Below are positions 31,121-42,841 of a DNA stretch of 64,000 bases, piece by piece. The position numbers and the translations under genes were made by a program. This DNA is from Bathynomus jamesi (lineage: Eukaryota; Arthropoda; Malacostraca; Isopoda; Cirolanidae). The number at the start of each line of letters is the position of its first letter. Position 1 is the first letter of the stretch. The notes beneath the pieces are model-generated. The model was given only the letters and a program-made list of their open reading frames with translations, did not search any database and had not been told where the DNA came from. The stretch covers positions 382,501-446,500 of the forward strand of contig JAJOZX010003304.1 of assembly GCA_023014485.1 (NCBI GenBank). The letters run 5' to 3'.

Positions 31121-31156
<36 letters not shown>
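28568..31156. other. No gene recognised; short microsatellites
   Basis: (CA)n occurs at about 29311-29336 and 30324-30344, (GT)n at 29698-29718, a long (TA)n at 30685-30744 and another at about 31121-31153. A minus-strand frame at 29089-29280 (NDWLVDVQCLDPIRYKVAQG...) is open but I do not recognise it. No splice context supports it. Confidence 0.5.
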
Positions 31157-31158
<2 letters not shown>

Positions 31159-31467
31159 CTGTGGTAGCGTTATTAAACTAAAGGCAAGACAAAGATCATC
31201 TTCAAATGAAGGAAAATAGTTTTGTCAGAGGGCCAAGACTCTTTAACCAGTTGCCCAAAGAACTTCGGGACACGAATGGTGTCAATGCGGAGGTATTCAA
31301 AAGAAGACTAGACAGCTGGCTCAGGACAATCCCAGATGAACCGAGTGTACCTGGCTGTGAGATGGAGAGCTCGAGAAAGCAACTCTCTCCTTCACTAAGC
31401 CAATTCTAGAGGTGAGGCCACGAGCTCGACCTTTGCGCAATGAGATTGGCACGCGGAACTACAAGGT

Positions 31468-31468
<1 letters not shown>
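31157..31468 (+). mobile_element. LINE family A 3' fragment, copy 3
   Basis: A 67-codon frame (31206-31409) encodes RGPRLFNQLPKELRDTNGVN, then FKRRLDSWLRTIPDEPSVPG. This is the standard C-terminal tail of decapod-type LINE ORF2 proteins. The nucleotide sequence matches 38845-39146 and the inverted copy at 40941-41330. The 3' end CGGAACTACAAGGTTTTATT passes directly into (TA)n. Confidence 0.8.
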
Positions 31469-31474
<6 letters not shown>

Positions 31475-31524
<50 letters not shown>

Positions 31525-31582
31525 CTCTTCATCCTTCCACTTAAACTATATATACACACACACCTCTTCATCCTTCCACTTA

Positions 31583-31631
<49 letters not shown>
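31475..31631. repeat. Compound (TA)n/(CA)n with duplicated 37-bp unit
   Basis: Two copies of CACACCTCTTCATCCTTCCA followed by CTTAAACTATATAT lie between (TA)n tracts (31475-31513 and 31586-31631). They follow the LINE A 3' end. Confidence 0.8.
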
Positions 31632-31632
<1 letters not shown>

Positions 31633-32398
31633 TGTGCTATTATAATACACACAGATGCGATCATGAACTTGACCAATAAGTACTTCTGGCTTATTATGTA
31701 TACTGTACTAACAAAAAAAAGGTACAGAACATGTTGGTATTCACCTTACGAAACTTTCTAAATTTATAAGTTTTAAATAGAATAATTTTTTACTTAAAGA
31801 AATTTCGTACACATTTCGCGTCCAGGAAAGTGGGTTTCCAGTGGTGACCCCCCCCCCCCCATTACAACGCCATAATATTCCCTTTCATGAAGTTCACTAA
31901 CTTTTAAGCAAAAAAAAAAAAAAAAAAAAAAAAAATCATTACCAATAATGTGTTGCATATAATGCAAACATTTGAATTTTAGGAGGAACGACATTATTGG
32001 TGACGCTTGAAAAACCAACCTCATGACGTAGGGCGCTGTTGCCACATCAACTATCGTCACTAAAGACGACCTTAAACCTGAAACGAATATCAAATGCATT
32101 TTTATAGTTTTTTACCGCTAATGTACTCCTCATCATACAAAATGCATTTAAAAATAAATTAATATTCTTTTAAAATCACTTAAAAAAAAAATACAATTAA
32201 ACCTTGGCAACCCAGTTGGAGCAAAACATTTGCCAAGTTAAGACAGTCTGATCTCTGTGGTTGGTTTAGATATCTAAGTCAAGACAGTCTGCCCTCTGGT
32301 GGTTGGTTTAGATCTAGAATAATTTTCCATTCTTAGAAATATTGGGTCGGAAATAATTTAACAGAAATTCCACATGCGGATGAGAGACTCAATTCTGC

Positions 32399-32453
<55 letters not shown>
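31632..32453. other. No gene; homopolymers, tandem pair, (TA)n
   Basis: A C-run is near 31849-31861 and a (A)n run of about 27 at 31909-31935. A near-tandem repeat AAGACAGTCTGNNCTCTG plus TGGTTGGTTTAGATNT lies at about 32240-32315. (TA)n at 32402-32452 touches the SINE at 32454. A minus-strand frame across 31794-32099 is broken by the poly-A run and not recognised. Confidence 0.6.
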
Positions 32454-32455
<2 letters not shown>

Positions 32456-32711
32456 CTTTGGTTAGCTTCCGCCCGAGTTGTTCATTCTGACGAAGGTCAA
32501 ACTTTTCACTCCACCTTAGACCTACAGTTTAACGTGGAATCCAAACCACTCCCCAGCGTCATCCACCCAGGGTACCCATTTATCTACCAACCACTTTCTT
32601 TATTGTGTGGAAGGATGAACATCTGTGTTTTGCCGCGCGCCGGCTAGTCACCGGGTCTCGAACCCAGGGCCGATGGATTCGTAGTCAGCGACGCTAACCA
32701 CTACACCTACG
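32454..32711 (-). mobile_element. Dimeric tRNA-derived SINE, copy 3
   Basis: Minus-strand unit 1 has GTAGGTGTAGTGGTTAGCGT, CGCTGACTACGAATCC and CTGGGTTCGAGACCC. Unit 2 is shortened (GATGACGCTGGGGAGTGG then TTTGGATTCCACG). The tail is CTTCGTCAGAATGAACAACT then CGGGCGGAAGCTAACC, which runs into (TA)n. Confidence 0.8.
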
Positions 32712-32744
32712 AAAAAAAAAAATATATATATATATACACAACAC

Positions 32745-32928
32745 GGATCACCCGAAGATCAGGGCCCCCATGTATTATTGTTTTTTGCTTTACAGTACCA
32801 AATATAATATATTAAATTGAATGCCCGGTTAGATCAACTGTTCGCCCTTGATGATGGGGTTAGGTTAAATAGTAAGTTCGTTAATTTTAACGAAACAATC
32901 AGATGAGGCTGAGGGCCCTCATCTTCAG
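32745..32928. mobile_element. GGATCACC MITE, copy 1
   Basis: The left end GGATCACCCGAAGATCAGGG then CCCC is inverted at the right as GAGGGCCCTCATCTTCAGGT-GATCC. The interior contains ATTGAATGCCCGGTTAGATC and CGCCCTTGATGATGGGG, the passenger module shared with the Merlin element. Copy 2 is at 62139-62336. Confidence 0.65.
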
Positions 32929-35900
32929 GTGATCCTTCAACACAGTATAGGGCCTGTTAATTAAATTCTAAGGCGGCTTGGCAACCTTAATTGTTAGTTT
33001 AGTAGGCTAACCCAACACGTAGGCTAAAGTAGACTAAGGTTTTCTACGAACAATAAACTAATAAAAGGCCAAATTACTCAAACACAAACATCATACACAG
33101 GCCTGAAAGAACCCAATTACACCATCCTATCTAAGTAAGTCAATGCTCTTTAAAAAGAACTTAATATCGTACAACACATCTAATTAATGATGTAAAAACA
33201 AAGTTGCTTCGCAAATTTGAAATAACGGTGCATTGTTTGTAATAAGACTTGTTAATTAACACGTATATCCTGTTAATTGAGTAGGATGAAATCAAAACCA
33301 ATTTACTGCTTCATAAATTTAGATAATATATTAGCACAGCCAGTGCGGCACTGGTTTGTTAGATATACGCGCACAAAACCAAATTGAATTTTTTTTTTAG
33401 CAATATGGCCGACAGTCATCGTAATTAAACACGGTGAAAAATATAAAATTTAACTCTCTAATTACATATTCCATAATGGAATACAGAAAAAATCATACAC
33501 GGGAATTGTAAATTAGAGTTTACAGGTGGCCTACCAAGCATTATAATAAATATATGATGTCCTAGCACAGCCAAAGCATGTAGTGAAATTCTGATTTAAA
33601 TATAGAATAACGAATGGTAATAACGTAATATATAAACGTAAGTATAATTCAGTATTGTTATTATATTACTAAAATACTACATACTGCATACTGCATACTG
33701 CATATTACGGTCAGAAGATTTCTTACCTTCAACCGAAATTTGAACTCTTAAGAAAATCAGATTTCAAAAGGTCATTAACTTCAAGTTCGCTAAGTGATAG
33801 TGCCAAAGTTTGAGTCTGAGGCGAATTCCTACCGGTTTCTTGGGGTTTAACGGGGTTTTTTGCCCCGCGTGAGGCTTTCGAAGGTGAAGGTCAAACGTGG
33901 TCACTCCTCAAGCGAATGCACACTGAACGCTGAACGCTTCGCGCAATAGCTTTTGCTATGAAATTGGGGAACTGAAGCGAGTTTTTAACCATAGTGGAAT
34001 CGAGATTAAAAAGAAGCCGACGAGGAATTTTGGTACGATATTTATTTTAAAGGTTAAATAAAGCAATCTGTCATTCAACTAAGATTCAAAAGCTACACAA
34101 ATTCAATTTAGAATACTAAGGATTCGGATAGTATAACATAGCCCAAACAAAAGGGCTTTTACTATTTGCTCAAAGTCTCCGGAGGTCAGCTGAAAAGGAG
34201 GTATAAAGGTGGGGGTTTCTCCGATATTTTGGGTGAAAGTAAAGAGTACAAACGCCCTTAGCGCAAGCTGCGTCCTCCAAGCCAGTCCTCAACCGTCTCC
34301 TGTTGCGTTTCACTCGCATACGTGGAAGGACGTCTTTGGAAAGACACGATGAAAGCATTAAATGCTATGGCGCTTTTAAGAAGGATTTAATCGTAGTCAT
34401 TAGTCATGACCTTCAGGCTTAATTCGGAGTAGCTAACTTCAAAAAACTAATATAATCGACAGAAACCTGAATCCCTTTACTGAGGATGATGACAAAAAGA
34501 AAACTTTCGGCACAATGACAAAGCAAATAATGGCTTCGTACAAAGGCTAATTAAAAATCTACGCTATAACTAATTACCTCTATCAACATGGTTGTTTACA
34601 TAACCTACAACAACCACCAAGGCTACAGATATCTCGAACCCTTAAAAGAAGAATGTAAACAAAGAATAGTTTACACTCAAATCCTTTCAGTACTGCGTAT
34701 ACATACACAGTCGACCTCAACTTACAAGTTTTACTTCTCAAGCCTTAAAAAAAAACCTCCACCACTGCCAACAGCAGAAGCGGGGCGAATCAGCTGCTCT
34801 GCTTCTTACCCGCTCCCCCCTCCCTCCCGGCAAGCCCGAAGCCCTTTACTTTATGGTACCTAATCTTCAACATCTCCACTAGAAGTCTTAACTATTTATT
34901 CAGTTCATGGAATAAGCCTCCTTCCGTCCTCTTATGAACGATTCAAATGACGACAAATTCAAGCAGGAAAAGTAAATTAAAACAAGCCAAAATATAAACA
35001 ATTTTTTTTTTTTTCAAATCACGTGTCACTGCTGCTATGGGTCGATATGCGCTATCAAGGAGCTGGGGGAGAGGGTAAAAGGGGGCGGAGCTTCTTATCG
35101 GAAAGGGGGGAATGGAGGAAGAAGGGGGAGGAGGTTGAGATGGGTTAAGCGAAGGAGGGTTTTTTGTGCCTGATGACCCTTTCACACAAAGACGTCGTCA
35201 ACCTCTGAGAAAAACACACACACACACACACATCGCGGGAAGAGTCTCCGCATTTCATCAATTAAACGCAATACTGCGATCATACCGTTTGAATCGAGTC
35301 CGCAATTGCAGAGCGTGTGTCGCGCCTTCGGTTCGCAAGAGCTTCGAAGTAAACATTCCTCTACTTACCGAGAGACTGCTTTGCCTTCAATCAAGGAAAT
35401 CATCATAATAAACATTGGATATTTCCTCGTTCGAACTACGACTGCACGTGTAAATGAGCGGTTTACCACCTCCACTCACCACTGAGACACACTCAAGAAA
35501 TTACTTCTTGCCACTATCGATAATGAGGAGCCTAATTTAAAAGCAAAAGTTGCGTGTATTGTACCATACAAGTCATCTACTGTCCCATTTACGATCGATC
35601 GTACCTGATGTAGTTACGCGCTTCAGTGTGTATTTCTAGTTACCGATGAGGAATGTACCGTGGCAGCAGAGGCTATATAAAATGCTTCGCCGCTTAATCA
35701 TATACATTTTTTCTTTCTTAACAATGAAACCATATTACAAATACTAATTCTATTCAGCAAGGTCATCCGTCGGGGGTGGGGTTCGGGATGGGGGTCTTAT
35801 GATTTTAACTCTCTCTCTCTCTCTCAAATTGATCACATTAATGACAGTTCTTTTCAACAATTTATTCTGCGAGGAAATACATCCAACCAGTTTATGGCAC

Positions 35901-37271
35901 TGGTTACGCGCAAAACACACGAAATCAGCACGACACAACTCGCGCACGATACCATGCAGATAATGCAGGAAATTTTTTTTATCCAAATACTTGACATTCT
36001 TATTACGAACTTTTTCCCCCTTTCAAACTTATAAAATAATCTCTCGAGATATTCGTGTAGCAAGTTAGTGTCGCCCGTTATAATAGCGCAAGAAATAAAT
36101 ATCTAAAGAACTGTAAGCATATTTTATTCACTTATACATACAGCCTGCAAATAATTTTGAACCTGTAACTTTGCCAATCTACTTATTTAGTCGAATTTAA
36201 ACGATTCATAGGCCTAAAAGTTCAATAATATAAAAATATTAGCGTCTAGGCCTTTATTTATCCAAAATGTGTATATGGAAAATAAAATTCTATATCAGTT
36301 GTTTTATCTGCATTAACAACTGAGTAGAATCTAAATGGGAGAAAATAACAATCGCAAATCCGTGTGTATTACTTGAGCTATGCTTTGACTGCGGGGGGCA
36401 ATACTGTAGAAGAGGGATGGCGTTTTGTGGGGGCTGAGAAAGAGGGGGAGGGCACTCATTCTATAAGCGAGAAGAAAGTGAAGCCAAGAATAACCGAAGA
36501 AGGGGGTGGATTCACAGGGCCACGAACCCCTCCAACTCTAAACTTTACTGTGTGGTTCTCTCCAACAGAGTAAGTAGAAATGTAATAATGAAGTCGGATG
36601 GTGCGTGCAGTTTAATACATCTAGAGCACATTCTCAACTACACTACACACGACTTAATCATTCATTAAGGCGGTAAGGCGGAGACTGCTGGCTGATATTC
36701 TTTTTATGCGTGTGTGAGATATTGGGCATATGTGATAAAATATCAACTAATGCCCTAAGGAAACCTAAAAACTAATGTGTATTTTGTTGCAAGTCAACAT
36801 TGACATGTTTTCAAACACCACTTTTCAATCTACTCAAGATCGTTCATTCAAACTGAACGTTTCTATAACAAAACTTAATACTTTCAATAGCAATTTCATA
36901 TGATTGGTTCGTGAAGAGGGTATATGACCAGTACCCAATATATTGTCGGGTAAACAAAAAATAAATGGGCAAAGCTGAGAAGCCCAGTGGCCTTGACGAC
37001 ACTCGTCGAATGACAGTTTATCAACGAGTAAAAACATTTATGAATACTTATCTTGTTAATAATTTCAATTTCGATATTGCTTTACTGTTCTATGTACAAA
37101 TATAAAATATATAAATTAGGTATAATAGAAATACATATATATACCGTACATACGACAGCGAAACCGTTAATGTTTTCCTAAACATAAGGTACATAGCATA
37201 GCATGATAATAAAACTTACTAGTCTATTTATGTACGTTGAGGGCATACATCAGATGCAACACACACACACA
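32929..37271. other. No gene recognised
   Basis: A long stretch without element motifs. Notable only are a (CTGCATA)n-like run near 33683-33703 and purine/GC-rich patches at about 34780-34860 and 35040-35165. A short (CA)n lies near 35216-35231 and a (CT)n at about 35811-35826. Parts of 33800-35660 are CpG-richer than average and could be host regulatory DNA. The open frames are short and unrecognised. Confidence 0.45.
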
Positions 37272-39146
37272 ACGTGGTAGAAGTAATAAAGGAAAATCCA
37301 AAATACTTCTATAGCTATGCGAAAAGGTAAACAAAGACGCGCGCCACTATCAGGCCCTTAAGGAAAGAAAATAATGAACTCACCGACGATCTAAAAGAAA
37401 CCTCCGAAACATTGAGAGAGCCCAGTATGAATCAGTCTTCAGTACCCTATAAAAATTTACAAAAGTGATACTTGACAAAGATGCATTCTTTGAAGAGAAA
37501 TTGCATAACAGATTTTAATTTTACACCAGATGTAGCGCGAGCTATAGAACTAATTGAAATTACATTCAGCTGCAGGTCCGGACAAATGGAACGCAATATT
37601 GATTAAAAACTGTAAAATTGAAATAGCTACACCCTTATACTGGATATGGAGATCCCGAGACACTGGGAAAATACCGAGCATCTTGAAAAGAGCGAACATT
37701 GTCCCTATATAAAAGGAGGGATAGATCTAGAGCAAAGAACTACAGACCAGCATCATTGACGTCCCACCTCACCAAAGTATTTGAAAGAAGAGAAAATCTG
37801 ACTTCTTGGAGACACTGGAAAGATTCAACAAAAAATCGGCACGGATTCCGATCAGGAAGATCATGTCTATCAACTGATACAGAACACTGACAATATCCTA
37901 GATGCATTTGAAGGCAATGAAAACTACGATGTAATATACAAGGATTTTGCTAAAGCTTTCGGCAAATGTAATCATGATATAATAGCACAAAATGAAACAT
38001 ATGGGAACAAACAGGCAAAGTAGGAAAATGGATCTACAAGTTCCTCAGAGAACGCCTACAGGTCGTCAAAATTTAAGGTACATCATTATCAGAATCTGAA
38101 GTACGCAGCTCAGTACCACAAGGTACAGTACTGGCCCCACTCCTATTCATTATCATGCCGAAAGACAAACAGTGAAGTAAACAGCAATAGTATAGTAACA
38201 TCCTTTGCAGACGATACAAAGATCAGCAGAAAAATATGCGATGCAAAAGAGGTGGAGGCCTTGCAGAGGGACACGAACAAAATATACAAATGGTCAGAAG
38301 ACATGACATTTAACACCTAGAAATTTCAGCTCTTGAGATATGGTAGAAGTGAACTTAAAACAGCATATTATGCTCCAGATAGACAAGAAATTCAGAGAAG
38401 CACGAAAGCGATCGATTTGGGGGTTATAATGACCGATGATGTCAAATTCCAAACAGAATCAGATAGCGATAAACAAAACAAAAATGAGTTGTGGGACAGG
38501 TACTAAGAACGTTCAAAAGAAGGGACAAGACAGTAATGATTCCCCTGTTGAAAACAGTGCTCATGCCAAAACGAACACTGCTCAGTCTTGACGTCCTCAT
38601 ACAAGGCGGCAGAAATTAATATACGAGAAGATATTCAGAGATTTCACAACCAAGATCGATGGCTGCAAAGAACTCAACTAAGACTACGTAAACTAAATCT
38701 GTACTCCCTGGAAGAAACAAGAGATACACCATAATCTACATATGGAAAATGATCGAAAAACTGGTACCAAACCTCAAACTAAACCCAGTTACCATCCAAA
38801 CAACGATAGAAAATAGGAAAGGCAGAATGTGTAGTGTTCCCAAATTAAAGGCCCGACAAGGGACCTCTTCAACATGAAGGAAAATAGCTTGGTTGTCAGG
38901 AGCCCAATACTTTTTAACCAGCTTCCAAAGGACCTCAGGAACGTGACAGGAGTCAAAGTTATAGTCTGGAAAAGAAGCCTAGATGCCTGGCTCAGGACGG
39001 TACCAGATGATCCGGGTGTACCTGGCTATGTGCAGTGGAAAGCGCAAGAGAAGTCGCTCCTCCACCAAGTCAGGCCTAGAGGCGGCGCCACCAGCTTGAC
39101 CTGTGTGAAGAGAGACCAACGCACAGAACTGCAACGAGGTGTATAT
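37272..39146 (+). mobile_element. LINE family A, copy 2 (longest, pseudogene)
   Basis: Successive frames give the order of a non-LTR ORF2 protein. The pre-RT part is ENPKYFYSYAKR near 37290, then FTPDVARAIELIEI and AAGPDKWNAILIKNCKI near 37520-37615. RT follows: SILKRANIVPI, KNYRPASLTSHLTKVFER (37736-37789), then YKDFAKAFGK..HDIIA, SSVPQGTVLAPLLFIIM near 38110, and SFADDTKIS with the catalytic Asp pair around 38201-38227. The C-terminal tail is FNQLPKDLRNVTGVKV. Numerous stops and frameshifts are present. No 5' end or TSD was found. The 3' end is AACGAGGTGTATATATAC. Confidence 0.8.
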
Positions 39147-39236
39147 ATACACACACACGCTAAAAGGTGTAAAAAGGAGGTAGTCCACTATACTCGTCCA
39201 ACGCGGTGGTTAGGTTCCTCGAGAACGGCGCGTTAG
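38874..39236 (+). pseudogene. LINE A ORF2 C-terminal tail
   Basis: The frame reads RSPILFNQLPKDLRNVTGVK, then WKRSLDAWLRTVPDDPGVPG. This is homologous to 31206-31409, with the Pro-Asp-(E/D)-Pro turn conserved. Beyond about 39146 it runs into unrelated DNA. It is the downstream end of the degenerate ORF2 in copy 2. Confidence 0.7.
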
Positions 39237-39930
39237 ATAAATCCGCGTTGGACAAACTTAATACCTTGTGAGATAGATGGGGATACGCGAACGCGGCCGC
39301 GTAAAGTCTCTCATTAATACTTAGATATGTAGGTTTTTTATTCACACACAAATGAATTTCCCTACCTATATTGTATTTGTATATGAAATAAGAACATAAT
39401 AAAATCATAAACAATGATATTTACACATAAATAAAAATATATTAAATGAAAATAGCACGTATCTTTCCTTCATTCTTTCCGATGGTGCGTATGGTAGACT
39501 CATTCAAGTGATACTCGCGGCCAAGCGATGTTATTGCTCATACCACCACGCAACTTATCTAGAATCTTTATTTTTTCGGCTAATGTCATAACATTACGAC
39601 TTTTCTTCTCTTCACTATCACTTGCAGATGCTTAACGTTTTGGTGCCATACTGCTGTCCAAGGGTAATAGCAAAACAACGGCAAAATACGACAAAAACAA
39701 TCCACACAACTTCACTGAACTTAACCCGGTAGCGGGACTGAGCCAAAGGGTGATGCGGGAATGTTAGTGTAGGAGAAAACACTAGAGCGCGCATTGGCAC
39801 GCGTAAAGTACTACTGTATTAGAGCGTGTTTGGCGAACCGTGTATAATCAAATTACCCGCTTTCGGCAAATAATTGTTCGCATTTATTTTTCCATGTATA
39901 AGCAAATTCGCGCTGGACGAGGGTTTACTG
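39183..39930 (-). mobile_element. Pogo/Tigger-type element derivative
   Basis: On the minus strand the element starts CAGTAAACCCTCGTCCAGCG (right end at 39930, followed by TA). Its other end shows CACTATACTCGTCCAACGCG. CAGT-start ends with CTCGTCCAACGCG and a TA target fit pogo/Tigger elements. The interior holds the N-terminus of the transposase (39649 downward). No catalytic domain remains. Confidence 0.65.
39498..39649 (-). pseudogene. Tigger/CENP-B-like transposase N-terminus
   Basis: The minus strand from ATG at 39649 reads MAPKR, a stop at codon 6, then ASASDSEEKKSRNVMTLAEK and IKILDKLRGGMSNNIAWPRV before another stop. This matches the pogo/Tigger start: a charged leader, then the CENP-B-type helix-turn-helix opening MTLAEKxKxLDxLRxG. 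The stop at codon 6 and the loss of everything downstream show that it is dead. Confidence 0.65.
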
Positions 39931-40446
39931 TATTTCATATGCTAATGCATCGACATCGATACAAGCGAGGTAACGTAACAAATCTCTCCTCGACTTTGAA
40001 CCATAACTCACTATCGGTAGTTTCTTAGTAACCCCAATTTGGCTTCCATGCACGCCGTTAGTTCATGGGGAAAACCCATCAAAATAAGTATTTGGTCCCA
40101 AAACATCTGTACACAGGCAGCCATTCACTGCGTACATGTCAGATATATTGTTCAGTGTATGAATTGCTGTATGATATTAAGGGCATTTTGAACGTCTTAC
40201 TGTCCTGAAGCTGTTCTACAAAGACAAGGAAATGACTTACAAATCAACCAACCAGTTTATCCGTTTTCTAGCTTACAATCTATATGTTAAAAAGGGGCAC
40301 CACACACTCGCCAGGTGAGGCCTACTACAGTTCAAATATCATCTTTAAATTTACAGTGCGCGCACTCCAGCCCGTAAACCTATATTTAAACTCGCCAATA
40401 GCGAGTACAAGAGTAATATGTTACATCTCACATTATATATATATAT
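39931..40446. other. No gene recognised
   Basis: Unassigned AT-rich DNA between the pogo derivative and the hAT-like MITE, ending in a short (TA)n. Confidence 0.5.
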
Positions 40447-40927
40447 TAGTGATGGACGATACCAAAATTTTTAACGATTCCGATACCACTAAAAGTCTTG
40501 ATTCCGATACGATTCTCGATTCCGATTCTCAATATTTTTAAAATAATTCTATACTTGTTTTTCTGGAAATTGTCATATTTTACTCTGGTAAGATTAACTA
40601 TTTACATTATGAGTATGGTAATATAAATTATAAAAGATTGGTTTAAAAATAAAAATCAACTGTAAGTTGTACAATTCATTTTAATCTTCTTGATTACACA
40701 TCATGGATATACATGTTTTAATGTATAGCTACAATACAATCAAAATAAAATTTGTTATCCTCTTTCATTTAAATTTTACATTGCAAAACTGGTTCAATTA
40801 AAAGTTAAAGAATCGTTTTAAGAATCGGAAATCATGGTACAATTCTCTCGATTCCGATTCCGATTCCTGAAAAATGCTCGATTCTTCCGATTCTCGATTC
40901 CGATTCCGATTAATCGTCCCATCACTA
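40447..40927. mobile_element. hAT-like MITE, family TAGTGATGG, copy B
   Basis: An inverted copy of 4430-4965: starts TAGTGATGGACGATACCAAA and ends TAATCGTCCCATCACTA, with GATTCCGATTCCGATTCNTG subterminal repeats. It is about 55 bp shorter than copy A. (TA)n lies on both flanks. Confidence 0.7.
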
Positions 40928-40940
40928 ATATATATATATA

Positions 40941-41330
40941 TACCTCGGAACCACAAGAAGGTTAGGCTCATGTCCCCACCTCTAGCGCTGGCTTGGTGGA
41001 GGAGTTGCTTTTTTCATTTCTCTACTTCACATAGCTAGGTACGCTCGACTTATCATGGACTGTCCTACGCCAGGTGTCTAATCTTTTGAAGACCTCCACA
41101 TCGACACCATTACTGTTCCTAAGTTCTTTGAGCAGCTGGTTAAATCACACCTGTAACAAAGCTATTTTTTTTGCAAAACTGGGGATGTTCCTTGTCAAGC
41201 TGTTAGTTTGGAAATACTGCGCAGTCTACCTTTCCTATTTTCCACTATTATTTTTGAATGGTTGTAGAGTTCATTACGAGATCAGAAACGTTTCTATCAT
41301 TTTCCACGAGTAAATAACAGTTCTCTCTTC
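40941..41330 (-). mobile_element. LINE family A 3' fragment, copy 4
   Basis: The minus strand matches 38810-39146: GAAAATAGGAAAGGTAGACT, then TTTAACCAGCTGCTCAAAGA, then GGTGTCGATGTGGAGGTCTT. It ends GTGGTTCCGAGGTATATATA, so the (TA)n tail again lies at the 3' end. Frameshifted throughout. Confidence 0.75.
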
Positions 41331-41893
41331 TTCTTACCAGTGAATACAGATTTTAGTCCTGATACAAAACGGAGGAGGAAAATGATATCAGAAAACAATT
41401 TGCATTTTACATTTTCATAACGGTAAAAATCTTAACTTTAATATACTGTATTCCTTTTCTTTTTTCTTTTATTTATTTAGTTATATAAAATACGTGTGAA
41501 ATGCAACAACAAATGTCATAAACCCCATTTGAATGTACACTGTCATTATATAAAACGTCTAAAAAATTATTATTGACATAATTGTCATCATGTGGAAATT
41601 TCAGCAGTTCGCTTAAAAAAAAACAAAGGTATGATAACGTGTGCCACTTAACTAAGTATTAATAAGTATGTTTTACCCCATTTTGATGGATTCAAATAAA
41701 ATGTAGCATTTAATAGTCCTCTTAATCCAACAGATAACACTAGGATTTTATTTTGTAAATTGCTTGCGTACATTCCCATATATATATATATATATATATT
41801 TTGTTGTTAGGCAATACAGTATATTGACAACGGCAATTATTTTTCTGTTATTCAGGGTGGCAAACTGAAAAGAGCAAGAAACGGCTCTCTCTC

Positions 41894-41957
<64 letters not shown>

Positions 41958-41958
41958 T
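41331..41958. other. Unassigned DNA, then (AG)n tract
   Basis: No motif in 41331-41780. (TA)n at about 41780-41800 and a (AG)n tract at 41898-41957, which is the (TC)n tail of LINE B on the other strand. Confidence 0.6.
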
Positions 41959-42841
41959 TACAAGGAGTTACAAGGAAAAGAAGTACCTCAAAAGGCCTTG
42001 CGGCCCATACCGAGGAGGTACCAATGGCAACGGGTGCCAGGGAAAATTTTGTCTTTCAAACTATGCTAGCAGTAGTAGAAAACTGGATAGAAAAGTAGAA
42101 GGCTCTCTCCCCACCCTCCGCTCCCTCCCTGCCAGAGGCAGGTACGGAAAAAGGTTGAAGAAAATACCTTGACCCTGGAAAAGTAGCCAAGGAAATTTTA
42201 CAGGAAAGTGGAGAATATATAAATAGCTCTATATTTAGCTTGCTCACAGAGACGAGCAAGCGAACTCCTGCAGAGTTTTCTGAGGTTTTAATCTTAAACT
42301 ATGAGTGTGTTCTGTACTTTGTCTAGCCTATTTTTAAACAGATTTACACTTTGACTGGAAACATCCTCTGAGGGAAGTTGGTTCCAGATATCAACTATTT
42401 TACAGGAAAAGAAATTTCCGCAGACTGAGGTCCTAAATGTCTTTACACACTCAATAGTGTGCAAGATTTCGTCTAACCTTTTCTTGAACTGATCCACAGA
42501 GGAACTGTTCACAACTTCCGAAGGTAACCTGTTCCATGTGTCACAGATCTTATACGTATCGTAATTCCCACACACACTAGTCCTAAACCGTTTCAAATCC
42601 AACTTCCAACCATTGTTGCGAGTTGGGTTATCATTTAAACTAAACATACTTCTAAAATCGACATCGTTGAACCCTCGTAAGAGCTTGAAAACCTCGATCA
42701 GTTGACCGCGCAGCCTCCGAGTTTCAAGCGAAAACAAGTTCAGGGCGCGTAACCGTCGATTGTAGCCCATATGCCTAACGGAAGGGATCAACTTTGTGGC
42801 CCTCGCCTGCACTCGCTCCAGCCTCTCAATATCTTTCCTGA
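41959..42841 (-). mobile_element. LINE family B 3' part
   Basis: The minus strand carries the C-terminal region of a CR1-like LINE protein (42841-42294). A 3' UTR ends GGGCCGCAAGGCCTTTTGAG then GTACTTCTTTTCCTTGTAAC and a (TC)n tail. The same 3' end is present at 10682-10850. No RT catalytic motif is included, so the copy is 5'-truncated. Confidence 0.75.
42294..42812 (-). pseudogene. LINE B ORF2 C-terminus with internal duplication
   Basis: The 172-codon open frame encodes ATKLIPSVRHMGYNRRLRAL, then FSLETRRLRGQLIEVFKLLR, NDNPTRNNGWKL and RFRTSVCGNYDTYKICDTWN, then RLPSEVVNSSSVDQFKKRLD. This is the typical C-terminus of CR1-like LINE ORF2. The last segment is then repeated: KTFRTSVCGNFFSCKIVDIW, NQLPSEDVSSQSVNLFKNRL. 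The frame is still open across the duplication, which is unusual for a dead copy. Coding continues upstream to about 42841 (DIERLERVQARA). The initiator Met is not real. Confidence 0.75.

Noticed and set aside
31794..32099. 101-codon minus-strand frame
   Set aside because: It runs through an A27 homopolymer (Phe run) and a C-run (Gly run), with no recognisable domain.
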